A stretch of DNA of 43,282 nt from UBA4644 sp964646225. Lineage in GTDB: Bacteria; Bacillota; Clostridia; Oscillospirales; Butyricicoccaceae. Position 1 is the stretch's first letter; every line of letters starts with the position of its first letter. The notes under the pieces were generated by a model. It did not search any database and had not been told where the DNA came from. It worked only from the letters and a program-made list of their open reading frames with translations. This document shows positions 1-7,678 of this stretch, in pieces. Location of the stretch: NCBI GenBank assembly GCA_964646225.1, contig CAZYAD010000012.1, forward strand, positions 1 through 43,282, given 5' to 3'. The translations under genes and the position numbers were made by a program.

Positions 1-30
1 GAATATTTCGGTAACTTTGCCTGCGAAAGC

Positions 31-59
31 TTGACAGTATGCGGAAAAACAGGCATAAT
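31..59 (+). promoter_or_regulatory. Sigma-A promoter of the sepF operon
   Basis: A perfect -35 TTGACA (31-36) is followed after 17 bases by CATAAT (54-59), one mismatch from the -10 consensus. Transcription would start near 66, about 55 bases before sepF. In relatives sepF is usually preceded by ylmE; a promoter here suggests the operon starts at sepF or has an internal start. Confidence 0.75.
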
Positions 60-84
60 AAAAAAGAATATAGACAGATCCGTT

Positions 85-104
85 CTCCGGAGTGCGCTCC
101 GGAG
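85..104 (+). other. 5' leader hairpin before the sepF ribosome binding site
   Basis: CTCCGGAG (85-92) pairs with CTCCGGAG (97-104) around a TGCG tetraloop. The stem ends at the first base of the purine-rich Shine-Dalgarno stretch (104-113). It could stabilise the mRNA 5' end or tune ribosome access; it is not followed by a long U-tract, so it is not a normal terminator. Confidence 0.5.
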
Positions 105-121
105 GGAAAGGAGTTTTTGAT

Positions 122-595
122 ATGAGTTTTATGGACGACCTGAAGCGCTGGGCCAAGGGCGAGGACGAGGATGATCTGGACGAGGAGGAGCTGGAGGCCG
201 TTGCCAACGGCCCCGGCCGCAGCCGCACCGTCCGCACCGAGGAGGATAACGGCATCAATATCCCCGTCACCGATTTCCGCCGGAGCGCCGGCAACAAGGT
301 GGTGAACATCAACGCCACCACCCAGCTTTCCGTTGTGCTGGTCAAGCCCGAAAAGTTCGAAAACGCCGTGGATGTGGCCGATCACCTGCGGGAAAAGCGC
401 ACTGTGGTGCTCAATCTGGAGCAGACCAACAAGGATGTGGCCCGCCGTCTGGTGGACTTCCTCAGCGGCGTGACCTACGCGCAGGATGGCAAGATCAAAA
501 AGGTAGCCAACAGCACCTTCATCATCACGCCCTATAATGTGGATATTCTGGGCGATCTGATCGATGAGCTGGAAAATAACGGCCTGTACATCTGA
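122..595 (+). CDS. sepF: Cell division protein SepF
   Basis: SepF (157 residues) polymerises into rings that bundle FtsZ and tether it to the membrane at the Firmicute division site. The protein has the typical three parts: an N-terminal amphipathic stretch starting MSFMDDLKRW, an acidic variable linker (about residues 13-48), and the conserved C-terminal domain (about 60-157) with VVNINATTQLSVVLVKP and a helix ending in LGDLIDELENNGLYI. The ATG at 122 is preceded by GGAAAGGAG at good spacing; an in-frame start further upstream would lie in the leader hairpin. It is the first gene of a sepF-yggT-divIVA-ileS run, 11 bases ahead of yggT, and is read from the promoter at 31-59. Confidence 0.95.
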   Translation: MSFMDDLKRWAKGEDEDDLDEEELEAVANGPGRSRTVRTEEDNGINIPVTDFRRSAGNKVVNINATTQLSVVLVKPEKFENAVDVADHLREKRTVVLNLEQTNKDVARRLVDFLSGVTYAQDGKIKKVANSTFIITPYNVDILGDLIDELENNGLYI

Positions 596-606
596 GGGAT
601 CCACCC

Positions 607-873
607 GTGCGAAGCTTGAATGCCCTTGTGCGCTCTCTGGCGCTGCTGCTGATCCAGGTGCTGCAAACTCTGATGCTGGTGATGGCCCTGATGTCCTGGG
701 TGCCGCAGCTGCGGCAGTCCCGGCTGTACGATGCCATCTCCTCCCTGGTAGAGCCGGTGATCCAGCCGTTCCGCCGCCTGCTGTGGCGGATCCCGGGGAT
801 GGACCGCTTCCCGCTGGATCTGTCCTTCCTGGCCGCCTGGCTGGTGCTTTCCCTGCTGGAAAGCCTGCTGTGA
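607..873 (+). CDS. YggT/YlmG family membrane protein
   Basis: Small integral membrane protein (88 residues) of the YggT/YlmG family, encoded next to sepF in most Firmicutes and implicated in envelope or division-site organisation; no biochemical activity is established. Two hydrophobic segments (about residues 8-32 and 70-88) flank the family signature: a P-x-R-R-type turn, seen here as EPVIQPFRRLLWRIPG, followed by LDLSFLAAWL. The start is GTG at 607, 11 bases after sepF; no ATG gives a full-length product. The usual next gene ylmH (S4-domain RNA-binding protein) is absent here and divIVA follows after 90 bases. Confidence 0.88.
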   Translation: MRSLNALVRSLALLLIQVLQTLMLVMALMSWVPQLRQSRLYDAISSLVEPVIQPFRRLLWRIPGMDRFPLDLSFLAAWLVLSLLESLL

Positions 874-883
874 TCTTTGATAA

Positions 884-915
884 GTGACCGCTGATGGCCT
901 GTCCGCGGTCACTTT
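884..915 (+). terminator. Weak terminator-like hairpin between yggT and divIVA
   Basis: GTGACCGC (884-891) and GCGGTCAC (905-912) form a perfect 8-bp stem with a 13-base loop, followed by only three consecutive T residues. It might partly uncouple sepF-yggT from divIVA-ileS or act as an mRNA processing or stability element. Confidence 0.4.
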
Positions 916-962
916 GTCGTGTTTCAAACCATTTTACGATAGAAAGAGAAAGGGGAGCTCTT

Positions 963-1679
963 ATGCTGACTCCGCAGGAAATTCAGGACCAAAAGTTCGA
1001 AAAGGCCGTCTTCGGCGGCTATGACATGGAGCAGATCGACAAATTCCTCGATGTCGTGCTCAACGATTATTCGTCCCTTTACAAGGAAAACGCCGCGTTA
1101 AAGGCAAAAATGCGGGTGCTGGTGGACAAGATCGAGGAGTATCGTGCCGTGGACGAGGAGTTGCGCAAGACACTGTACAACGCCCAGCTCACCGCAAAGG
1201 ATACCATCAGCCGCGCCCAGAGCGATGCCGAGCGCATCCTGCGGGAGGCCCGCACCGCCGCCGCCCAGAAGGTCAGCGACCTGGAGGGCCAGATCCATGC
1301 CGAGGAGCAGCGACTGGAGGACGCCAGACGCCACAACGCCGCCTATGCCGAAAAGATCCGCCGAGCCATGGAGCAGGGAATGCGCCAGATGGAGGAGATC
1401 CTCCGGGCCTCCGAGGAGCAGCCCGCCCCCGCCCCGGCAGCGCCCCAGCAGCCCGCTCCGCCCCCTGCCGCCGCCGAGCCCCAGCCCTCCCAGCCGGAGC
1501 CGGAGCAGGATCCGGAGCTGCTGGCCGTCCCTGCGGAGGAAGCGCCCCGCAGTGCCGACCCCCAGAGCGATACCGCCCGGATCTACGGCGACAGCCCCTT
1601 TACCCCCAAGCCCCGCTTCAATTTCAGCGATATGCGCTTCGGCCGGGAGTATGACGCCGAAAACGGCGACAACGATTAA
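963..1679 (+). CDS. divIVA: DivIVA domain protein
   Basis: Coiled-coil scaffold (238 residues) that binds negatively curved membrane at poles and septa and recruits division, wall-growth or chromosome-anchoring partners. The N-terminal membrane-targeting domain is clear (MLTPQEIQDQKFEKAVFGGY, then M-E-Q-I-D-K-F-L-D), followed by a long coiled coil (about residues 30-155). The C-terminal 70 residues are Pro/Ala/Glu-rich low complexity with a short conserved-looking end (PKPRFNFSDMRFGREY). The ATG at 963 follows AAAGGGGAG; an upstream in-frame start would run through the preceding hairpin. ileS begins 26 bases after its stop, so the two are probably co-transcribed. Confidence 0.93.
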   Translation: MLTPQEIQDQKFEKAVFGGYDMEQIDKFLDVVLNDYSSLYKENAALKAKMRVLVDKIEEYRAVDEELRKTLYNAQLTAKDTISRAQSDAERILREARTAAAQKVSDLEGQIHAEEQRLEDARRHNAAYAEKIRRAMEQGMRQMEEILRASEEQPAPAPAAPQQPAPPPAAAEPQPSQPEPEQDPELLAVPAEEAPRSADPQSDTARIYGDSPFTPKPRFNFSDMRFGREYDAENGDND

Positions 1680-1705
1680 ATCACAGATCAGGAGATAAGA
1701 GCAGA

Positions 1706-4510
1706 ATGGATTACAAAGTAACGCTGAATATGCCCAAGAGCGGCTTCCCCATGCGCGCCGGTCTGCCCCAGCGGGAGCCGGAGATGCTGGAAAACTGGAA
1801 AAAGATCGACATCTACAACACCCTGCTGAAAAAGAACGAGGGCAAGCCCCGCTTTTCTCTGCATGACGGCCCGCCCTTCTCCAACGGCGATCTGCATATG
1901 GGTCATGCCCTGAACAAGGCGCTGAAGGACTTCATCACCCGCAGCTACGCCATGCGGGGCTATCAGACCCCTTACATCCCCGGCTGGGATAACCACGGTA
2001 TGCCCATCGAGTCGGCCATTATCAAGAAAAACAAGCTCAACCGCAAGGAGATGAGCATCCCCGAGTTCCGCACCGCCTGCCAGGAGTTTGCCCAGAAGTA
2101 CATCGATATCCAGATGTCCGGCTTCCGCCGCATGGGCGTCATCGGCGACTGGGAGCACCCCTACAAGACCATGTCCCCCGGCTTTGAGGCCGAGGAGGTC
2201 AAGGTCTTTGGCGAGATGTACAAGCGCGGCTATATTTACAAGGGCCTGAAGCCGGTCTACTGGTGCCCCAGTGACGAGACCGCCCTGGCCGAGGCCGAGA
2301 TCGAGTATCAGGATGACCCCTGTACCACGGTGTATGTCAAGTTCCCCATGGCGGACGATCTGGGCAAGCTGGCCGATGTGGACAGGGATCAGCTGTTCTT
2401 CGTCATCTGGACCACCACCATCTGGACCCTGCCCGGCAACCTGGCCATCGCCCTGCATCCCAGAGAGCAGTATGCGCTGGTAAAGGCCGACAACGGCGAG
2501 ACTTACATCGTGGCCGAGGCACTGGTGGAGAAGGTCATGCAGGTGGGCAGGATTGGCTCCTATGAGATCGTGGCCACCTACCCCGGCGCTTTCTTCGAGA
2601 ATATGCTGGCAAAGCACCCCTTCCTGGACAAAACCTCCCGTCTGGTGAACGCCGAATATGTCACCATGGAGAGCGGCACCGGCTGCGTCCATACCGCCCC
2701 CGGCTTCGGTGCCGACGACTACGAGACCTGCCGCCGCTATGGCATGGAGATGGTGGTGCCGGTGGATGACCGCGGCCGCCATACCGACTATGCCGGCAAA
2801 TATCAGGGCATGAAGACCGAGGAGTCCAACCCGGTGATCCTGGCCGATATGCAGGAGAGCGGAATGCTCTTTGCCAGCGAGGAGATCGTCCACTCCTACC
2901 CCCACTGCTGGCGCTGCAAAAAGCCCATCATCTTCCGCGCCACCCCCCAGTGGTTCTGCTCGGTGGAGGCCTTTAAGGAGGACGCCTGCCGTGCCTGTGA
3001 CGATGTGCGCTGGCTGCCCGGCTGGGGCATCGACCGGATGAAGAGCATGATCCGGGAGCGCAACGACTGGTGCATCTCCCGTCAGCGCCGCTGGGGCCTG
3101 CCCATCCCGGTGTTCTACTGCGACTGCTGCGGCAAGCCGGTCTGCACGGATGAGACCATTCAGGCCGTGTCCCAGCTGTTCGGGGAAAAGGGCTCCAACG
3201 CCTGGTATCAGGTGGACACCGCCGATATCCTGCCCCAGGGCTTTGCCTGTCCCCACTGCGGCGAGAGCCGCGGCTTCACCAAGGAGGAGGACACCCTGGA
3301 CGGCTGGTTCGACTCCGGCTCCTCCCACTTCGCTTCCATGAAGAAGGATCAGGGCTTCTGGCCCGCCGATGTGTACATCGAGGGTCTGGATCAGTATCGC
3401 GGCTGGTTCCAGGCGGCCATGCTGACCGCCGTGGGCTCCACCGGCGAGGCAAAGGCCCCCTTCAAGACCTGCCTGACCCACGGCTGGACGGTGGACGGCG
3501 AGGGCAAGGCCATGCACAAGTCGCTGGGCAACGGCATGGATCCCAACGAGATCATCAAAAAATACGGCGCCGATCTGCTGCGTCTGTGGGCAGCCTCCGC
3601 CGATTACCATGTGGATGTGCGCTGCTCGGATAACATCTTCAAGCAGCTGAGCCAGAACTACCTGAAGTTCCGCAATACCTGCAAGTTCATGCTGGACAAT
3701 CTGGTGGAGTTCGATCCCGACCGGCTTGCCGCGCCGGAGGAGCTCCAGCCGCTGGATCGCTGGATCCTCACCCGCCTCAACAGCCTGACCGATAAGGTCA
3801 AGGCCGCCTATGACGACTTTGAGTTCCATGTGATCACCCACGCCATCAATGATTTCTGCGTGGTGGATCTGTCCAGCTTCTATCTGGATATCGCCAAGGA
3901 TCGTCTGTACTGCGACGGCAAGGACAGCGCCTCCCGCCGGGCGGTGCAGACCGCCCTGTTCCTGGTGCTGGATACCATCACCCGTCTGTTTGCCCCCATC
4001 CTGGCCTTTACCTGCGATGAGATCTGGCTGGCCATGCCCCACCGGGCGGGAGATGATGGCCGGAATATCATCCTGAACGAGATGAACGGCCGCTTCGAGG
4101 CCTATGCCCTGTCCGAGGAGGAAATGACCGGCTGGGCCGCCCTGCAGCAGCTGCGCATGGGTGTCAACGCCGCGCTGGAAAAGGCCCGCGCCGACAAGCG
4201 CATCGGCAAGGCGCTGGAGGCCCATGTGGTGCTGGTGAAGCAGCCCGGCGCTCCCGCCGATCAGCTGGAGGCCATCCGCCAGCGGTTCGGCAGCCTGTGG
4301 GCCGATCTGTTTATCGTCTCTGATGTGGCGGTGACCGAGGATGCCGCTCTGTACGCTCAGGCAGCCGAGACCCCCATCGAGGGTGTCCGGGTGCTGGTGA
4401 GCGAGGCCGAGGGCGTCAAGTGCCCCCGTTGCTGGAAGCACACCGCCAGCAGCCACGCCGACGGTCTGTGCGACCGCTGCGCCGCCGTGGTGGCCGCTCT
4501 GGAAGCCTGA
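1706..4510 (+). CDS. ileS: Isoleucyl-tRNA synthetase
   Basis: Class I aminoacyl-tRNA synthetase (934 residues, normal bacterial type 1 length) that charges tRNA-Ile and hydrolyses mischarged Val-AMP and Val-tRNA in its CP1 editing domain. The HIGH motif reads HMGH (residues 64-67, in PPFSNGDLHMGHALNKALKD), the KMSKS loop reads AMHKS (about 600), and the C-terminal zinc knuckle CPRCWKH...CDRC is present. The ATG at 1706 follows AGGAG (1691-1695). No T-box leader fits in the 26 bases after divIVA, so ileS appears to depend on read-through from the division operon unless a promoter hides in divIVA. A strong terminator follows. Confidence 0.98.
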   Translation: MDYKVTLNMPKSGFPMRAGLPQREPEMLENWKKIDIYNTLLKKNEGKPRFSLHDGPPFSNGDLHMGHALNKALKDFITRSYAMRGYQTPYIPGWDNHGMPIESAIIKKNKLNRKEMSIPEFRTACQEFAQKYIDIQMSGFRRMGVIGDWEHPYKTMSPGFEAEEVKVFGEMYKRGYIYKGLKPVYWCPSDETALAEAEIEYQDDPCTTVYVKFPMADDLGKLADVDRDQLFFVIWTTTIWTLPGNLAIALHPREQYALVKADNGETYIVAEALVEKVMQVGRIGSYEIVATYPGAFFENMLAKHPFLDKTSRLVNAEYVTMESGTGCVHTAPGFGADDYETCRRYGMEMVVPVDDRGRHTDYAGKYQGMKTEESNPVILADMQESGMLFASEEIVHSYPHCWRCKKPIIFRATPQWFCSVEAFKEDACRACDDVRWLPGWGIDRMKSMIRERNDWCISRQRRWGLPIPVFYCDCCGKPVCTDETIQAVSQLFGEKGSNAWYQVDTADILPQGFACPHCGESRGFTKEEDTLDGWFDSGSSHFASMKKDQGFWPADVYIEGLDQYRGWFQAAMLTAVGSTGEAKAPFKTCLTHGWTVDGEGKAMHKSLGNGMDPNEIIKKYGADLLRLWAASADYHVDVRCSDNIFKQLSQNYLKFRNTCKFMLDNLVEFDPDRLAAPEELQPLDRWILTRLNSLTDKVKAAYDDFEFHVITHAINDFCVVDLSSFYLDIAKDRLYCDGKDSASRRAVQTALFLVLDTITRLFAPILAFTCDEIWLAMPHRAGDDGRNIILNEMNGRFEAYALSEEEMTGWAALQQLRMGVNAALEKARADKRIGKALEAHVVLVKQPGAPADQLEAIRQRFGSLWADLFIVSDVAVTEDAALYAQAAETPIEGVRVLVSEAEGVKCPRCWKHTASSHADGLCDRCAAVVAALEA

Positions 4511-4524
4511 AAATCTCCTGTTTC

Positions 4525-4558
4525 AGCGCCCTTTGCCTCTGCAAAGGGCGCTGCTTTT
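4525..4558 (+). terminator. Intrinsic terminator after ileS
   Basis: AGCGCCCTTTGC (4525-4536) and GCAAAGGGCGCT (4541-4552) form a perfect 12-bp stem with loop CTCT, followed by GCTTTT. Confidence 0.9.
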
Positions 4559-4603
4559 ATCGTTTTGCGATAATTTTCAGGGGCGAAAAATGGCCGTTTT
4601 TTG

Positions 4604-4724
4604 CAAAAAAAGACGCCCCCGAGGGGGCGCCAGGCTGCCGGCCCTGTCGATCATGACCGGCTTGTGGGGATAAAGATATGAACGGTGCCGGACGCCAGGC
4701 GTCCGTGCTTCGGGTGATCCGCCC
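4604..4724 (-). ncRNA. Candidate structured small RNA upstream of hpf
   Basis: The roughly 320-base gap between the ileS terminator and hpf has no convincing CDS but much structure. On the minus strand a C/G-rich stem (4614-4629) runs into seven T residues (4611-4605), a strong intrinsic terminator with no gene in front of it. About 130 bases upstream is a weak minus promoter (TTTTCA at 4759-4754, 17 bases, TATATT at 4736-4731). Between them lie a perfect 15-base palindrome (GGACGCC/GGCGTCC, 4690-4704) and a GCCGG/CCGGC stem. Alternatively the plus strand carries the structured raiA RNA that sits upstream of hpf/raiA genes in many Clostridia. Strand and identity are unproven. Confidence 0.35.
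4605..4629 (-). terminator. Minus-strand terminator with no upstream gene
   Basis: CGCCCCC (4614-4620) pairs with GGGGGCG (4623-4629), with the closing pair opened to make a loop. Read on the minus strand it is followed by seven T residues, so it terminates leftward transcription although no leftward gene precedes it. Confidence 0.65.
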
Positions 4725-4820
4725 TCCGCAAATATAGAATACCCCATGCACGGTGAAAAGTCGGTCGAAACCGGGCGGCGGGACAAAAAAGAATTTTTTG
4801 TGAAAAATGCCTTAAAGGGG

Positions 4821-4849
4821 TAGATTTTCTTTGGGTATTGTGGTAAAAT
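4821..4849 (+). promoter_or_regulatory. Extended -10 promoter of hpf
   Basis: TGG immediately before TAAAAT (4844-4849) makes an extended -10. The -35 is weak (TAGATT, 4821-4826, 17-base spacer). Transcription would start near 4856, about 26 bases ahead of the hpf start. Confidence 0.6.
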
Positions 4850-4881
4850 AGACCCAACCTAATCGAAAAGGAGTGCTACCT

Positions 4882-5409
4882 ATGAAGATCGACATCTACG
4901 GCAGAAAAATGGATGTATCCGACGCGATGAAGGCCTATGCCGCCCGCAAGGTGCAGAAGCTGGGCAAATTTTTCGGCGACGAGCCTGCGGTACAGGTGAC
5001 GCTCTCTACCGAGCGGGGGATGCAGACTGCTGAGATCGCCTTTGAGGTCCGCGGAATGTATTTCCGTGCCAAGGAACGGACCTCGGATATGTGCGCGTCC
5101 ATTGATGGCGCTGTGGCCTCCATCGACCGCCAGATCCAGAAAAACAAGACTCGCCTGGCAAAGCGCATCCGGCAGGAGTCGTTTGCCCGCAGTGTGGAGG
5201 CGCTGGACGACTACCATGAGGAGGAGTTCCAGCTGATGCGGGAAAAGACCGTGGACAGCAAGCCCATGACCATCGAGGATGCGATCCTGCAGATGAACCT
5301 TTTGGGACACAGCTTCTTCTTCTTTGTCAATTCTGAGCGGGAGGGCCGGCCCTGCGTGGTGTATCAGCGCAGCGACGGTGGCTACGGTCTGCTGGTGGCA
5401 AAGGCATAA
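4882..5409 (+). CDS. hpf: Ribosome hibernation promoting factor, long form
   Basis: Long-form HPF/RaiA (175 residues) binds the 30S decoding channel in starved cells and dimerises 70S ribosomes into inactive 100S particles. The N-terminal S30AE domain (about 1-100) begins MKIDIYGRKMDVSDAMKAYA, a basic linker follows (KNKTRLAKRIRQ), and the C-terminal dimerisation domain (about 120-175) ends NSEREGRPCVVYQRSDGGYG. The ATG at 4882 follows AAAAGGAG; the in-frame ATG nine bases upstream overlaps this site. It is monocistronic between its own promoter and a strong terminator. Confidence 0.96.
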   Translation: MKIDIYGRKMDVSDAMKAYAARKVQKLGKFFGDEPAVQVTLSTERGMQTAEIAFEVRGMYFRAKERTSDMCASIDGAVASIDRQIQKNKTRLAKRIRQESFARSVEALDDYHEEEFQLMREKTVDSKPMTIEDAILQMNLLGHSFFFFVNSEREGRPCVVYQRSDGGYGLLVAKA

Positions 5410-5421
5410 ACAGAATTTCAG

Positions 5422-5449
5422 GGGCCGCGCATAAGCGCGGCCCTTTTTT
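5422..5449 (+). terminator. Intrinsic terminator of hpf
   Basis: GGGCCGCGC (5422-5430) and GCGCGGCCC (5435-5443) form a 9-bp stem with loop ATAA, followed by six T residues. Confidence 0.93.
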
Positions 5450-5492
5450 CTGCATTTGGACGGAGAAAACGACGCGAAATTGTCAAAAAGCC

Positions 5493-5521
5493 TTGCAATT
5501 CCGGCAAAAATCACATACAAT
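5493..5521 (+). promoter_or_regulatory. Promoter of the rRNA methyltransferase gene
   Basis: TTGCAA (5493-5498), 17-base spacer, TACAAT (5516-5521). The predicted start near 5528 lies only about seven bases before a terminator-like palindrome. Confidence 0.7.
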
Positions 5522-5534
5522 AGAGAAAAAGCAG

Positions 5535-5560
5535 GCGAACACCCGGGTGTTCGCTTTTTT
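5535..5560 (+). terminator. Promoter-proximal palindrome with T-tract
   Basis: GCGAACACCC (5535-5544) and GGGTGTTCGC (5545-5554) form a perfect 20-base palindrome followed by six T residues. It lies between the promoter at 5493-5521 and the start codon, so it is either an attenuator acting at about +33 or a 5'-terminal stem that protects the mRNA. It is not needed for hpf, which has its own terminator 90 bases earlier. Confidence 0.6.
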
Positions 5561-5585
5561 ACGCGTTAGCTTCGGAGGAGTGCTT

Positions 5586-6692
5586 ATGTATCGATTTTCC
5601 GTTCCCTGTCTTATGGGGGTAGAGGGCCTTGTGGCCGATGAGCTGAAGTTCAAGGGCTTTGAGGGGGTGCTGGCTGAAAACGGCCGGGTGCTGTTTTCCG
5701 GCGATGAGCGGGCCTGCGCCCGGGCAAACCTGCTGCTGCGCTGCGGCGAGCGGGTGCTTTTGCAGCTGGACGCCTTTACCGCCAAGAGCTTTGATCAGCT
5801 GTTTGAAAAGGTCAAGGCCCTGCCCTGGGAGGATTGGATCGGGGAAAACGAGGCCTTTCCCGTCAAGGGCTTTTCGCTGAAATCCCAGCTGCATTCGGTG
5901 CCCGACTGCCAGCGCATCATCAAAAAGGCGGTGGTGGAGCGGCTCAGGCTGGTGCGGCACACCGACTGGCTGGAGGAGAACGGCGCAAAGCACCAGATCC
6001 AGTTCAGCCTGATGAACGACCGCTGTGAGCTCTTTCTGGACACCACCGGCGCGCCGCTGTTCAAGCGGGGCTACAAGCTGGAGCAGAACGAGGCCAGCCT
6101 GCGGGAAACGCTGGCGGCCTCCATGGTGAAGATCGCCCGCTGGAAGGGGCGTGAGCCCTTCATCGATCCCTTCTGCGGCAGCGGCACCATCGCCATCGAG
6201 GCGGCCATGACTGCCCTGAATATCGCCCCCGGCGCACGCCGCCAGTTCGACGCGGCGCTGTGGAATGACAGCTTCCGCCGGGCCTTTGCCGAGGAGCGGG
6301 CCGCTGCGCTGGCCGCCGAAAAGCACGAAAAGCTGCCCATTCTGGCCTCTGACCGGGATCCCAACTGCGTCCGTCTCACCCGGGAAAACGCAGCCCGGGC
6401 CGGTGTGGGGGACTGCATGGAGTATGCCGTGCAGGACGCGCTGGACATCGACTGGAGCAGCCGCACCGGCGTGATGATGGGCAATCCGCCCTACGGCGTC
6501 CGGATGATGGATGTGCAGCAGGCGCGGCAGCTGTATCACCGGCTGGGGCAGGCCATGGCGGAAAGCAGCGTCAAGAAGTATCTCATCACCTCTGACGAGC
6601 AGTTCGAGGTGCAGTTCGGTAAGCCGGCGGACAAGCGCCGCAAGCTGTACAACGGCATGATCAAGTGCAGCCTGTACGCCTATTTCCGGTGA
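5586..6692 (+). CDS. Class I SAM-dependent rRNA guanine-N2 methyltransferase (RlmL/YpsC type)
   Basis: Predicted 23S rRNA m2G methyltransferase (368 residues) of the RlmL/YpsC family. An N-terminal ferredoxin-like/THUMP region (about 1-155) starts MYRFSVPCLMGVEGLVADEL. The Rossmann methyltransferase domain (about 160-368) has the SAM-binding motif DPFCGSGTIAIEAAM (about 195-209) and the catalytic N-PPY motif as GNPPYGVRM (about 299-307). The ATG at 5586 follows GGAGGAG; an in-frame ORF extends upstream through the promoter and palindrome and is not used. The stop overlaps the next start (TGATG), so translation of the downstream lipid kinase is probably coupled. Confidence 0.92.
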   Translation: MYRFSVPCLMGVEGLVADELKFKGFEGVLAENGRVLFSGDERACARANLLLRCGERVLLQLDAFTAKSFDQLFEKVKALPWEDWIGENEAFPVKGFSLKSQLHSVPDCQRIIKKAVVERLRLVRHTDWLEENGAKHQIQFSLMNDRCELFLDTTGAPLFKRGYKLEQNEASLRETLAASMVKIARWKGREPFIDPFCGSGTIAIEAAMTALNIAPGARRQFDAALWNDSFRRAFAEERAAALAAEKHEKLPILASDRDPNCVRLTRENAARAGVGDCMEYAVQDALDIDWSSRTGVMMGNPPYGVRMMDVQQARQLYHRLGQAMAESSVKKYLITSDEQFEVQFGKPADKRRKLYNGMIKCSLYAYFR

Positions 6693-7633
6693 TGCCCATG
6701 AAGCATATCTTCATCATCAATCCGGCTGCCGGCAAGCGGGACAACACCCTGGAGCTGGCGGCACAGATCCGGGAGACCTGCACCCGCCGCCAGCTGGATT
6801 ATGAGATCCGGCTCACCGAGTATCCCCGCCATGCGGTGGAGCTGGTGCGGGAGGCCGGTCTGCGGCAGGGGTCGCATCCGGTGCGGTTTTATGCCTGCGG
6901 CGGCGACGGGACGCTGAACGAGGTGGCCTGCGGCGCGGCGGGACTGCCCAACGCCGCCATCACCCATCTGCCCTGCGGCAGCGGCAACGATTTTATCAAG
7001 ATCTTCGGCGCGGATACCGGGGCGTTCCGCCAGCTGGATCGGCTGCTGGAGGGAGAGGAGCTTGCGCTGGATTACATCCGCTCCGACCGGGGCGTCAGCC
7101 TGAACATCCTGACGGTGGGGGTGGATGCCCGCATCGCCGACGGTATGCAGAAATACAAGCGCATCCCTTTTTTGCACGGGGAGATGGCCTATAACGCCTC
7201 TACGGTGGAGAATGCTTTGCGGGGGCTGTGCGAGCGCTACACCGTTGAGGTGGACGGGGTGGATTACAGCGGCCGCTGTACCCTGATCCTGGCGGGCAAC
7301 GGTCGGTTTTACGGCGGCGGCTTCTGCCCTGTGCCGGAGGCCGACCCCACCGATGGGCTGCTGGAGGTACTGCTGATCCGGGAGGTCAGCCTGATGACCG
7401 TGATGAAGGTCATCGGCACCTACAAGGCCGGGCGGCACCGGGAGCTGCCCCAGTATATCACCCATTTGCAGGCAAAAAGCCTGCGCATTGCCGCGCAGCC
7501 GGGGCGACAGCTGACTGTCAATCTGGACGGCGAGATCGTCCGGTGCGACAGCGTTTCGCTGGAGGTGGCGCAGGACAAGCTGCGCTTTGTGGTGCCAAAA
7601 GGGGTGTCCCTGCTGCCGGGCAGGGCGCTTTGA
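6692..7633 (+). CDS. Diacylglycerol kinase-like lipid kinase (DagK/YegS family)
   Basis: Soluble or membrane-associated lipid kinase (313 residues), expected to phosphorylate diacylglycerol or a related lipid for phospholipid recycling. The nucleotide-binding start FIINPAAGK, the catalytic GGDGTLNEV (about residue 69) and PCGSGNDF match the DAGK catalytic domain; the C-terminal half is the beta-sandwich, with the NGRFYGGGFCPVPEADPTDG signature. The start overlaps the preceding stop as TGATG; an ATG six bases later (6698) is an alternative. Whether it is a true DagK or another YegS/BmrU lipid kinase cannot be decided. Confidence 0.9.
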   Translation: MPMKHIFIINPAAGKRDNTLELAAQIRETCTRRQLDYEIRLTEYPRHAVELVREAGLRQGSHPVRFYACGGDGTLNEVACGAAGLPNAAITHLPCGSGNDFIKIFGADTGAFRQLDRLLEGEELALDYIRSDRGVSLNILTVGVDARIADGMQKYKRIPFLHGEMAYNASTVENALRGLCERYTVEVDGVDYSGRCTLILAGNGRFYGGGFCPVPEADPTDGLLEVLLIREVSLMTVMKVIGTYKAGRHRELPQYITHLQAKSLRIAAQPGRQLTVNLDGEIVRCDSVSLEVAQDKLRFVVPKGVSLLPGRAL

Positions 7634-7639
7634 AGAACG

Positions 7640-7676
7640 AAAAAAGGAAGTGTCCATAGGGGACACTTCCTTTTTT
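7640..7676. terminator. Bidirectional terminator between convergent genes
   Basis: GGAAGTGTCC (7646-7655) and GGACACTTCC (7661-7670) form a 10-bp stem. A T-tract follows (7671-7676) and an A-tract precedes (7640-7645), so it ends both the lipid kinase transcript and the leftward CAP/SLH transcript. Confidence 0.92.
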
Positions 7677-7678
7677 GG

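Noticed and set aside
1688..4456. 922-codon open frame on the minus strand opposite ileS
   Set aside because: It mirrors ileS codon-bias in a GC-rich gene; the protein is low-complexity His/Gly/Leu-rich and matches nothing, while ileS is unmistakable.
4557..4857. Minus-strand ORFs of 64-70 codons upstream of hpf
   Set aside because: No ribosome sites, no family resemblance, and they overlap the structured, terminator-bearing region.
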